This document shows, piece by piece, positions 18,201 through 27,600 of a stretch of DNA of 64,000 bases. The translations under genes and the position numbers were made by a program. Source of the DNA: Chitinophaga sp. HK235 (GTDB lineage: Bacteria > Bacteroidota > Bacteroidia > Chitinophagales > Chitinophagaceae); the NCBI RefSeq assembly GCF_018255755.1, contig NZ_CP073766.1:3162001-3226000 (forward strand). The letters run 5' to 3'. Position 1 is the stretch's first letter. Each line of letters begins with the position of its first letter. The notes beneath the pieces were generated by a model. It saw nothing but the letters and a program-made list of their open reading frames with translations, had not been told where the DNA came from and made no database searches.

Positions 18201-20964
18201 AACCGGCATTTCTTGCATCCTGTCCTGTATGTATATCTTCCAGGGAAGCATCAAAACGACGGCTGACGGCTGTCAGTTCACACCAGCGGTAATAACCATA
18301 TTCCGGATGAAAGAGGATCAATGCCTTGGCCCAGCTGGGTTTCCAGTTGCGGATAAATTCTGCTTCTGTAAGATCTTTGGGGGCTTTTAGCTCTCCGTTA
18401 TCGTTGTATACGGAATCCAGCTTGTCATTATCATCTACAAAGGTGGTAATGTCTTTATACTTTGTCAGCACATTTAAATCTCTTTCTGTAAATATGGTAG
18501 TGCTGTTTTGTTGCAGGGCATTGTCATCATAGGTAGCATACTGACCACCAGGCGTAACATCAGCCACTATCTGCAGGTAAGCATCCGCACAGGGAGCCGG
18601 CATGCCAACGGTATTCTGCTGACATTTAAGCAACAGGGAATCATACATCCTGCCAGCCATCACGGTATCTGCAGACAATGGACGCAGGCCATTTTCCTGC
18701 ATCAGATTGAGCAGGCGGGTAGTGAACAACGCCTTGCTACCGAGGGTAGCGGCGCAGGGAGTAGCCTCACCGAAACAGCCAAGCAGGTCCATGTTGGCGA
18801 TGTAGTTGCGTTTAAAATCATCTTCCGTGAGAATACAGGTCAGCTGCTTCAGATAAGCGGAATCATAATATTCAGCAGCAGCCTTGCTGACACGCAGCTG
18901 GAAGCTCGTCTGATATTCGCCGATAGGCAGATCGGCATCAAAAGTGCCGCTAACCGGGCCCGGGCGGCGGTCGCAACTGGTTTCAATACCACTGAGGTTG
19001 GCTGCAATTTTCTCTTCATGTTTCACTGCTCCGCATTCATCTTTCACGGTAATCCACAAATCATAATAACCATCGCTGCAGAGATCCTGCATATTATTCT
19101 CACAAGGGCTGGTAATCACGGTTGCAGGGTCATAGGAATATTTGAAGTGATAAGTACCTGGCAACGGTATCAACAGGCTACTGTTGGAATTGATGGTAAA
19201 ATCTGATGTACTGCGGGTAGTGTTATAACGGTCGGCCAGGTTTGCGGTGAAAGGAGCCTGCGCTTCAGCCTGTGAAGGTAGTGCATATAAATTGTCTGGC
19301 GCTTTTCCTGCCAGTGCTGAGGCAATAGTTTTACCAACTGAATTGACGTAGGTGACACTCACCTGTCCGTTCGCATCCACCACCATATTTTTCAGATAGT
19401 GAGAAGCATCCCCCGCCTCTGATCCGAAAAGGCGATCCAGCTCCAGCTGTGAAGGTTTACCATAAAAGTAACGTACTTCATGTCCCTTCCCGGGCTGCAG
19501 ATCAGGCCCCACACTACCCTGCAATCTTATACGGCCGGTATTATCAGCCGTAAATTGTGTCACACTGAAAGGGTATCCTTGCGCATCGGGGATATATTTG
19601 GTGTGAATGGCGTTTGTATGTAGATTGTTGGGAGAATAATACCGGGATACACCAGTGGTATTACCCGCCGGTTGCGGTATTGGTATACAGGCTGTTGTGT
19701 CCGTACCCAGTTGTTGAAAGCTGTAGGGACTGGTACCATCACTGGCTGTATTCCAGTTTCTGAAAAAATGTAGGGAACTATCCATTTCAGGAGCAGGAAG
19801 AAATGCAGCCGTAGCACGGCCCATCACATCATATACCGGTGACTGAACGATAGTACGTTTGTTGGAATTATCCAGGGTAACCTGTTGCCTGTTGCGCAGT
19901 GTACCATCAAAATAGGTGATGATTTCCTTACGTTTTCCTTCTTCCGCGAAAGAAGCGCTGTACCGCCAGTTGAGCGATGGCTCATGCGATGCATCCAATC
20001 GTACTACCGTACTGGCTGTTCCTGACCCTCCGATGGCCTGATAACTCCAGGAGGTTTCCTGGCGTTCATTGTCCAATGGATTAATCCGCACGCCTCTTAC
20101 CCTGTATAACAGGAACCCGCTCCCATAGGCCATATTCAGCATATGGGACGGAGCACTGGTAGTGATGCGGGTGCTGTTGCGCAATAACCAGCTTTCCAGT
20201 TCGGCTTGTGATACTGTAATGTTGCCGGCATTAATATTGGCAGGGCTGTTTAATGCTTTAATCCTGTCAGCTACATCACTATAATCATCATAAAAAGTAT
20301 ATTCCAGGTCATACATTTCTGCGCCGGCATAACTGTCTGCACCTGTGCCCCAGCTGATATTGAGCTGCTTGCCTAAGGTGGGGGCAGTGGTGAAGGCATG
20401 CTGAGCCACATCATTGTTGGCTGTACTGAAAAGGTAACTGCGGTTGATCTGTATTTCATTGCGTATCCGGAAAACAGCCGGCAGGTCATCTTCTCCACCG
20501 AGTTGAGGACTACTGATACTATTAATTTTGATGGTCACCTTATGTCCGCCGCTGAATTTAAACATGGCTGTTCCCTGGTAGGGCACGGCTTTGGCAGTAT
20601 CATACTGCAGGTTTAGTTTCAATCCTGAATAGGTGCGGCTGCCACCATTCCTGTCTTCATAGGTGATATCGTAGTTCAGTTCACAGGTGAATGGTTTATC
20701 GTAATAATACAGGGATGTATCATGACGCAATTCAAAAGTGATGATATTATTGACCGAGATATCCCGCTCTATTTTCTGCCACTGCGTACTGTTGCCGTAT
20801 TTATCATCTTTTACCTGACAGGTCTGTCCGGCTTTGATCTTCCCGGTCAGCACATTGAGATAATGTTCATCACCGGCGCGTGCAGCTGTACTGCACAGCA
20901 ACAGCCAGCAAAGGGCTATAACCAGCCGGAGTATGTTTTTATATCCAAAGAGTACAGGGTACAT
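12262..20964 (-). CDS. Giant RHS/YD-repeat surface protein with LamG domain and variable C-terminal tip
   Basis: 2900 aa. A signal peptide ends near residue 30 (TAARA). The N-terminal third has beta-rich domains, including a DUF6443-like region from ~350. Residues ~635-1590 are unusually Cys-rich for this phylum (e.g. CKTCASC). A LamG/concanavalin-like domain spans ~1690-1930 (SIETWVNRE, WSHIVITG, LRIYDRF). YD repeats follow at ~1950-2555 (YDRLGRSVAS, YDPLGRLIE, YDYDLIAGKV). The RHS core is at ~2560-2633 (YRYGFNGKEND, GMRIYDPRIGKFLSVDPLA, PYQFASNSPISGVDLDGLE). The last ~267 residues are unrelated to the repeats and end in a Lys/Gln-rich tail. This layout is that of RHS polymorphic toxins, with the cage closed by the core and a cargo tip. 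The tip contains NGATYEKGLDFFYSG, faintly like SleB-type wall hydrolases (low confidence). Confidence 0.88.
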   Translation of the reverse strand: MYPVLFGYKNILRLVIALCWLLLCSTAARAGDEHYLNVLTGKIKAGQTCQVKDDKYGNSTQWQKIERDISVNNIITFELRHDTSLYYYDKPFTCELNYDITYEDRNGGSRTYSGLKLNLQYDTAKAVPYQGTAMFKFSGGHKVTIKINSISSPQLGGEDDLPAVFRIRNEIQINRSYLFSTANNDVAQHAFTTAPTLGKQLNISWGTGADSYAGAEMYDLEYTFYDDYSDVADRIKALNSPANINAGNITVSQAELESWLLRNSTRITTSAPSHMLNMAYGSGFLLYRVRGVRINPLDNERQETSWSYQAIGGSGTASTVVRLDASHEPSLNWRYSASFAEEGKRKEIITYFDGTLRNRQQVTLDNSNKRTIVQSPVYDVMGRATAAFLPAPEMDSSLHFFRNWNTASDGTSPYSFQQLGTDTTACIPIPQPAGNTTGVSRYYSPNNLHTNAIHTKYIPDAQGYPFSVTQFTADNTGRIRLQGSVGPDLQPGKGHEVRYFYGKPSQLELDRLFGSEAGDASHYLKNMVVDANGQVSVTYVNSVGKTIASALAGKAPDNLYALPSQAEAQAPFTANLADRYNTTRSTSDFTINSNSSLLIPLPGTYHFKYSYDPATVITSPCENNMQDLCSDGYYDLWITVKDECGAVKHEEKIAANLSGIETSCDRRPGPVSGTFDADLPIGEYQTSFQLRVSKAAAEYYDSAYLKQLTCILTEDDFKRNYIANMDLLGCFGEATPCAATLGSKALFTTRLLNLMQENGLRPLSADTVMAGRMYDSLLLKCQQNTVGMPAPCADAYLQIVADVTPGGQYATYDDNALQQNSTTIFTERDLNVLTKYKDITTFVDDNDKLDSVYNDNGELKAPKDLTEAEFIRNWKPSWAKALILFHPEYGYYRWCELTAVSRRFDASLEDIHTGQDARNAGYWDGSNPLLLLQKDAFFAAGGAGASSYSTMQNKLQQFSRYIRNDASLPVSNVLQVINYIVYCAKDTTVKGFNNCAGPANCAAGRDEDQEWELYRTFYLQLKTPQMEIARGNSPIDTVRNSRNCYIGGGLVKNDPNLGNSYGQENIINGRVKTCPDDPLTAKYANKHRLFAEDIQTEDFMQSLSAQSLARMSDSIKQINDAALYENCHKNCLAQADSWMQALKGCQQLVIGNDSTKYKQLQAGLVAVCEKGCDMSHIFGASTISPDSTNVDRTFEDVMNRVLGPGAINSSCTALLINYPATYETATQEYVSRDSCTCEKITAFYDQYKQTAYGVSTAGFLRWLQQKFGSSFVMTTEQLDILLRKCVAGDCVTPSQMAFPLPYALTCKTCASCEVVQGKVMEFQRLYPALTTADNNYETLLTNYLNKKLNFNLSYGEYYEFIGRCSGKLGEVPVTNISCEAFTKAYQQFSLLQPDYYANPNGNTHMADSFKVYLRDWMNIVFSKQLRYEDYASMAANCNLPMNIPHDSVPPVCAGSPSTVTCVPGVMDCCALETYLGNFKYVFPVRANARLLAYYFRMQASQWCAPKGIPVIDPLSSYASITNFYNHLSVPHETVIDVVDDVANYTSNNNTSCNLPGINFGDGGSGLVYADYMLCNRPLSPVLQPDTIPCMRTRMDMALINASLSYSTYRDSVLKDFQDIYLTKCLSVQPQMTVSGTLVEYHYTLYYYDQAGNLVKTIPPKGVKLLTEDQLDAVRRDRPYNIAECYQTVDTLSFKGNGAYIPYPTWMTGAYKPYSIETWVNREAGHDQGIFSDNIAVSAPSRFIDSTYTIPAFNGEKGVSCFTRGNQLVFRSGRHIPFWWPYPIFEQVEGVAAVPLSTLLPAGTWSHIVITGTGNPLKPFSVVINGRAIPVQYDTTHAYLGGALTEQGTKQFRFGAALVKGSWQYWQGYIKQLRIYDRFVNYAEAWMNYNNICLNPRNDAGLRSWLPMNEGMGSLLHDRVTEQDIVLEGAPGYSWIRNHNPVLVKHDMPTTYAYNTLDGVVRQSSPDGGVFRSWYDRLGRSVASQNAEQLRPLNGGEANRYSYSLYDPLGRLIETGEKGGSPITSINTLDTLALASWMQQGSRSQIVKTFYDFPLPGLGLLQENTRKRVTAATVDEDGDGQDDNATYYSYDLMGNVKTLWQYQRQLELAKVGQGLKRMDYDYDLIAGKVNKLFYQKGQPDQFVYRYLYDAENKVVAALSSRDNMIWQQDASYWYYLHGQLARTELGEHKVQGLDYAYTLQGWLKGINAAALDGNDMGGDGLSGNHSQIAKDVLGFVLGFNGSDYTPIGTTNAVAFNMPYNSGSSLGTGNPLFNGNISYSTLALSNIAAAKTAGYTYGYDQLNRLKEVRQHTLVPGQAWNSGSAAENYKESLSYDANGNILNYFRNAVGAMDDLSYHYKKDNNVLTSVSDAVSNNQYTEDLKSQQPDNYNYDAIGNLIRDKSEGIEKIGWTLYGKIRNVIGKNAVNYSYDPAGNRARKQSSDSSVFYIRDITGNLLAVYKQSGGQFTWEEQHLYGNKRLGIWSYGSALPARLMYPLNAGDTLSDIYLAGSRKYEVINHLANVLAVLSDKKTGVSANGKDIDYYTAQPLSQQDYYAFGMLQPGRKYNLENYRYGFNGKENDNEVKGEGNQQDYGMRIYDPRIGKFLSVDPLAKQYPELTPYQFASNSPISGVDLDGLEFYYSLDGKFLGQGGDPKNMEVRLAKLSDVLTSTGKQIFLGVDKNGAYATQWTVVSKDHNTFQQLAAFGYNENTSNAKAQQATQNIMMYRAKNDEDNLQGVMGKMAGRGVGATHAKRMDSKNDKRGIYTHYREFMKKSLDERNAITGMQSANGSAIKALFGNDITNGATYEKGLDFFYSGINPKSGEQYPDYLDYYNNGFKWADTGTFEGTYTPSNLADHEGVQSGGYKYIGTASFSGNTFLKDNPDFKPKSQNKQKQKETKTKKP

Positions 20965-20974
20965 AGGGTTAAGC

Positions 20975-21673
20975 TTATAATTGATTAATCAGTTGATAGG
21001 AAGCATAGGCAGTTTGAAGGGTTGCCTTTTTCCCGTTTACCAACACATATTTTTTTTCAGAGAATGTATCAGGGTTTGTTTTACCGGTAACATACTGGTA
21101 GTAATCCATCTGCATCTTCACCCGTTCAGGAGCACCTTTACCTTCACCCTGCTCCAGCTCCATGGTCATCTGTTTGATCAGGAATGACTGTGGATCATAC
21201 ACGAATTCATATTTCACCAGGCGGGGATCCGGCATACCCGTGATTTGCAGCACTTTCTGATTGCCTCTTGTGCTCAGGGCAAGGCTTACCTTGTCCTGCT
21301 GCAATCTTTCCAGGAGGGTGGCCAGATCGAATGCTGTAGCGGCTTGTGCTTGTTTGGTATGTGTACCTGCCAGCAGCATGGTTTTGTCGGCATGATCAAT
21401 GGTGAGCCAGTATTGTTTGTTTCGTACCAGTTCCATCGTTCCGATACGGCAATGGTATTCCTGTTGCTGCAGGGCATAGGTTGCCTGTTGCCGGTCGGTA
21501 ATCTCCTGAGGCCGGGCAGCCGGGAACATGCTGATAGTTGCCTTGAATGACAGGGGTTCGTGTCCGTCATACCGGGCAAAAAGCGCGCGTGCTTCCTTCC
21601 AGGCATCCGTTTGGGCATGCGCGGCAAAGGCCACTAACAGGCAACATAATATGAGGGCGCATCTTGTTTTCAT
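20975..21673 (-). CDS. Secreted LolA-like protein
   Basis: 232 aa with a signal peptide ending at about residue 20 (AAHAQ). The mature protein alternates beta strands with short helices and has the segment LVKYEFVYDPQSFLIKQMTM, like the second half of LolA/LolB-type or DUF4292-like lipoprotein-binding half-barrels. The assignment rests on overall pattern only. It lies between the two giant RHS-type genes with gaps of 22 and 10 bases, so a periplasmic chaperone or outer-membrane targeting role for those proteins is plausible. Confidence 0.6.
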   Translation of the reverse strand: MKTRCALILCCLLVAFAAHAQTDAWKEARALFARYDGHEPLSFKATISMFPAARPQEITDRQQATYALQQQEYHCRIGTMELVRNKQYWLTIDHADKTMLLAGTHTKQAQAATAFDLATLLERLQQDKVSLALSTRGNQKVLQITGMPDPRLVKYEFVYDPQSFLIKQMTMELEQGEGKGAPERVKMQMDYYQYVTGKTNPDTFSEKKYVLVNGKKATLQTAYASYQLINQL

Positions 21674-21695
21674 TATACGCTGATTAACCGGTTAA

Positions 21696-24600
21696 CTATT
21701 GGATTTTGTAGGCACTTCTGTTTTCCTTGATGGTTACGATACCTTTCTCCGTTTCTTTCTTCACTCTGATCAGAACACCGGCGTCATCGTATTCATAGAA
21801 GGTAGCGTAGTTGTTTTCATCCAGTTCTGCAGCCAGGAACATGTTATTGCTGTAATAGGCATAACACTTCATTTCACTGTCGAATGGTTGTATACGGATA
21901 TCATCGAAGTAGGCAGTGCCACTTTTAGGACTTAGTCTGATAGAGATGTCTGTAGCGTTATCGGGTACCGTAAACACTACTTCCACTTTACGCCATCCCT
22001 CTACCTGCGGGCCGGCGGAAGAGGAAGACACCAACACGTTGCTGCCCGACAATACATCCAGCACGCCGGAAGCGGAGCTGTTCAGGGACTGGTCTTTTAC
22101 CCAGACACTGGCCAGGTAACGTTTCCCTGGCTTAGGGGTAAACGGACGTAAAGCAGCATTAGGTTTCGTATAGGCTTCTCCATTAGTATTATAACTGAGG
22201 AAAGAAAGGTCGGTAAGTACATTTACATCCCGCTTGATAACGGCCGGTGCAGAGAGTTTCAGACTATAGCGGCCTGTGTGGGCTGCTTCTGTTACTGGTT
22301 TGATATTCTGGAGCAACAGTTTACGAAAATCGAAATGTCCTTCGATATTGCACGCATCCACGCCGGTAGTGCAGGTCTGGGAATAACTGTAATCCTCAAA
22401 ACCATCGTAGCCTATATCTGTATTCAAGGCGTTGGAAGCCACTGCCACTGGTGTTGTTTGCAGGTAACCGAACAATGCCGCACTGGATCGGCCTAATGCG
22501 TCTTTTGACTCTAGCGCCTCTCCTTTATTGTTGTACTTCATGCTCTCACTAGCCATCACCCAGCTGGGATAGGCTTTGCTATCCACCTGTCTGAACATAC
22601 CGTTACTGTATGTCCAGAATGGAATGAAAGAAGTGAAGATACCTGAACGGCGTATGTTGGTCACACCTTCGGCTGCATTTTCGGGCAGTTGGCGGCGACT
22701 ATCGTGATAAGCGAATTGCTGCCATGGACGCCAATTACCCAGTATACCCGCCACATAAGGATTGACGGCTGTAGGCTGCCATGCAGGAATACGGTCCAGA
22801 AGCTTGATACAATGCACGCCGTCTCCCGCCGGGAAATAATCAACAGGACACCCACTGATAGCATCTCCTACCTGGAAATACTTGTCGCGCATGTCCCTGG
22901 TAGTAAAGATGATATTCAGGTCTTCATATTTCGAAGCTTTAAAAAGCTCACTGAGTGTATTGTTATAAATCTCTGCACCAAAACCAGCCGCAGAACCATA
23001 GTTCATTCCCTCCAGGAAAATAGTATGGGTACCAGCCGTTAGCCATACAGGATACACATGCCACCAGTAGAATGCAGCGCCTTCATCAGTCCCCAGCCTG
23101 TTTCCAACAGCAAAAGGATCCATATTCATCACGACTGTACCATCTACCGTAATCCTGATCGTATTATCGCCCCCCATACCAACATAATAATAGCTCGAAA
23201 CAGGAACATTGAATGTTGTTTTGAAGCCGATCCATTTGTTATCTGGAATATTATTGTTACAGTCCCACACCGCACAGTAATTCATTCGCCCATCTCTGGC
23301 ATTACCATCCTTATTCCGCCATAAAGCGCTATCCATCGGAATCAACGTATCCCGTCCCAATCCATTCAGCTGATAGCCGGCAAAATAAACACGCGTACCT
23401 CTGAATCCATAAGCAGAATTTCCTTTGGGACAAGCCTTAATACTATCCGGTTTGGACCGGGCAATTGTGTCATACTTTTCACAGTACATACCATCCTGGC
23501 TTTTAACATATCCAGCCGGACAGCCGCAGGGTTGTGTTTGTGTCACCTGCCACTGGTCTTTATAAGTAACCGCACTCACATTCAACACCTGGCTGAAAGC
23601 GGTTAAATCAATCCTTCCAGCCTTAATCGGGTTACGCAATGCCGTTACACCACCAATGGGCGTAGCAGCCAGATTTCGTTTTCCGGACCGGGTCACTTTC
23701 AATGTGGCGTTGTTAAATGTTTGTGTATTGCCGGCTGCATCTATTACGTACAGTGCATCACCACCCTCTGGCTGTGATATCCAGCCTTTCATATTATGTG
23801 CTCCGTCCATCACTTCATCACCGGGATTAAGAAGACCTGCAGGGATATTCTGCAGCTGTCGGGTAGCATTGGTATTTACACCGTTCAGTTCCAGCCCTAT
23901 ATTACGATAGGCTTGTCCCATGCCACTATAAGCCCAGTGTGCCGGATAAGTAAGGTTATATACCGGATCATCAAATTCATTGTAAGTCCTGGTCAACAAC
24001 ACTTCCCCCGTTTCACTGTCCCATGCCAGGTTTTCAGTAGATACAGAAGAGCCGTCTTTCATCACCCGCGTTTTTTCCATCAGACCGAATTTCTGGATCA
24101 CCTTTACCGTGCTGGCAGATCTGAACTCACGTGTTTCGATATTAGGACCTATACCCGGATAGAAATAAGGGATCGGAAATATCCAGGCCATAAAAGCGCC
24201 ACCACTGGCATGCACGCTGCCACCGATGTTATCCGTCCGTTGTTCACGCATATCCGTAAATACTTCTATTTCTTCTCCTATGCGTCCCTGTTTCAGCGAG
24301 CCATCGGGTTGTAACAACAAGGCCTCATTTTTCACCCGCTGCTGTGCTGCCAGCGGATTATCGGTTTTGAAAATATATTCAGCGGAAGATATTTTACCTC
24401 CGCCTCTGTTGTACACAGCCTCTCCTTTCATCTTTCCATGCATATCATTCAGCTCTACGGAATATCCCTGAGATACACCCACAGAGTTTTCCACTTTCAC
24501 CTTAAAGATGTTGAGAATGGGAGAAGGACGGTAATCCTGCTGCTCCTTGTCCATTTTCTTCACTATTACCGGGAAGTCTTTGGCTGTATAAAACTCCGAT

Positions 24601-27600
24601 ACCGTATAGCCGCTCCTGTTATTGTAATTATCCGCGCCTACACTTCTCACTGTCACCTTACTATATCCTACATTGGCAGCCGGAAAATAGGCTTCACCAA
24701 TAGGATCTTCCATGTAGTAATAATCATTCAGCCCCAGGAATCCGGGTTTGCTCTGATAAGGAAAAGGCTGACGGAAAGGATTCTCATCATTACCGATCAT
24801 CGGCTCGTAAGCCGCCACACCACTGGAAATGGTCATAGGCTGCCCCTTTTCATCGTTGCCCGTTGTGGTATAACTGTAGTCCTGGCCATAAGAACCTTCC
24901 GGCATATTTTCACCAGACATGGCCTGCCAGTTGTCTGACATACGGATAGCCTTTACCCTGCTACCGCCACCCAGTTTGGTGAAGGACGGTGCATACAGAC
25001 GCACCCATGATTTGTTTAAGTTGATTTTATTGGCGAAGGATTTACGTTCTGCCCTGCTGTCAAAATTCTCTACCAGCTCCTTCACATTACCCAGGGCCGC
25101 TACCAGCGCACGGATGATCTGTGTAGCATCACCATCCAGATCATCTGTATCAGAGCCTGGATAGGCGTACACCGGCAGATTCAGCCGGAGGTATTGCCAG
25201 GCTGTTTTACTAATAGGATTCACGCCTTCTACCTTGTCCAGCGTAACAGCCGCTGTATTGGCATCCACCAGCCTCACTTTTTTTATAGTACCATAACCGG
25301 GAATCATTTCTTCATGGCCTTTGCCATCCAGGTCTGTGAGACATTTGAAATACAACCGCTCCATTCCCTGGAAATAACGGTACATCAGTTCCTGTTGACT
25401 ATTTACCGGCTTCGGAAGATTTACCAGCACTTCATTGGCCTGTATCATACCGGTAGACTGCCCTTTATTATCAAGACCAGCCACCATACACATCTGCATG
25501 GCACGCTTGTTTTGCACATAGGCGTAATCGTCCGATTCGTAGGTAACATTGATATGTCCGCCGGTAGGTAAGTCTACCCTGCTGATCTGCCACAGTGCAG
25601 CATTTTCGTCTGCTCTGGCTTTATCCTGTGTTGTATAGGGAAATTCATCGTTGCGTAAACCAGTGCTGTTTTCTGTGGTGCTTTTAAAAGTACCCCAGCG
25701 GTCAGCCTGTTTGTGCCCATAGTCTACCGCCACACCATTCACTTTGTCGTTATAAGTAAACACATAAGGCTGTAAAGCTCCTTTACGATTGGCACCGAAG
25801 GTAAAATACACTTTCTTCAGCGTCAGTTTTCCTTTGCGGGCATTGATGTCCACACCGTTCACCATCACTGCATTTCCGGTATTGTTGGGGATATTACCAC
25901 AGAGTGAATAATCATATTCGAAATGCACTGTTTTAACAGGCACCGCTTTATCCTTTCTCTCCAGCAGATCGGCTTTGGTAAAAAGATCAATATGGTCCAG
26001 GTATTGCTGACGCACCGTTGTATTTTTTCCACCAGCACTGCTCAGTACACCCAAACCATCTTCTCTGTCTTTGAGATAAAACATGGCCACCATAGTCTTG
26101 GATTCTATGGAGTGCATATACCAGATCTCCTTCTGACCATAAGTATAGTTGGCTTTATCATCTTTAAGATCACTCAGCAGGTCTTCGTTGAAGTTGGCAC
26201 TATCTTTTTCGTAAGGAGTGCGCCAGGCGAAGTTGTCAGCAATCTTCGTATAGTTAAACTTCACAGCGGTACCAGGATCATCGTCGGAGATACCGTTGCC
26301 GGTAAGGTCTGTATAATCCGGCGACAGAATGCCGGTCAACAGATAGGCATAAGCAAAGGGAGGCAAGGTTTGTTTATTACAGTAACGATCACGCCCGATG
26401 TCATTACCACCCGTATCATCTTTTCCACTCAGGTACTTTACGAGGCCTCTGGCCTTGTTTCCATTGGAAGGATCTACACTGAAAGAAGCTTCTGTTTGTG
26501 ACTGATTATATACAGGGATGCCAAACACAGTCCGTAAGCCCTGGTCATCTGTAGTAGTGATTTCTCCGATATGATGTCCGGGTTTATTACGGGTATAGCG
26601 GGTAATTTTATTATCATCGCAACCAGCCACCACCAGCTGGTTTTTGGGGTAGCTGTTGAGGGTTTTGTCCAGTCCGTAGGTAGCCGCTTCCTGCATGTTC
26701 ATCTGATTGAACACGTGGTTACGGGCTTCTCTTTTGTTTCTTTTCCAGGGCTGATTGAGATCCACGCCGGTACCGCTTCCGGTAACTACGCGGTTAAGCG
26801 CCCTTACATCCCGGCCCCTGCGGATATCCACCCTGAAAGGATCTTCGTTGTTTAAGGAAGCGTAATAATCTTCATCAACCGGCATCTGTTCACCGACCCG
26901 TTTAAAATAGGCAGGTTCCATCAGCGGATTTTTTTTGTCAGCAGCCGTAAATTGTCCTTTTGACAAGTAATCATTCTGGTCCTGCCATTTGCCGGCGGAA
27001 GTAGTCACTTTCTGGGCGTAGATATCCACACCGCCCTGGAAAATGTTGCCTGCACCTATTTCCACACCAAGTGAACCGGAGAAACTATTGTTAACACCGC
27101 GGTGATCGAAGAAAACGCCGGAGCCATTGCGGTACAGCTTATACTGATGACTACCTTTCTGGCTGGAAGCTGTGAACAGGTCGGGGGTACTTATCGGTAT
27201 TGGCAGATAAGGTACGCCATCCTGATAGGGAATATCATTTTCGCGGTTAAAATCCATCAGCGCATAAGCCTCCTGCTGGCCGCGTTGTGCATTCAGCAGG
27301 CCATATGCTTTCAGCGATTGTATACGCTGGGCTACTGTTTGCCGCATATAATAACCACTCAGTGCACCTTTGATATGTATACCGAAAACAGCAGGTCCAA
27401 AGCTGGCACTGAAAGTATAAGACTGATTATTAAAAGGTGTATTGATAATAGGTGTATAACTCTGACGCGCAAACGATATGGAAGATGACTGGGAAGAACC
27501 ACCACTGGACACTGTTTCCAGCTGTTTTTTAGATGCATCCTTTGGATCTGCCACTTCTTTATAGGTAGTACCGGTAACAGAACCAGTCAGTGTCAGTGCC

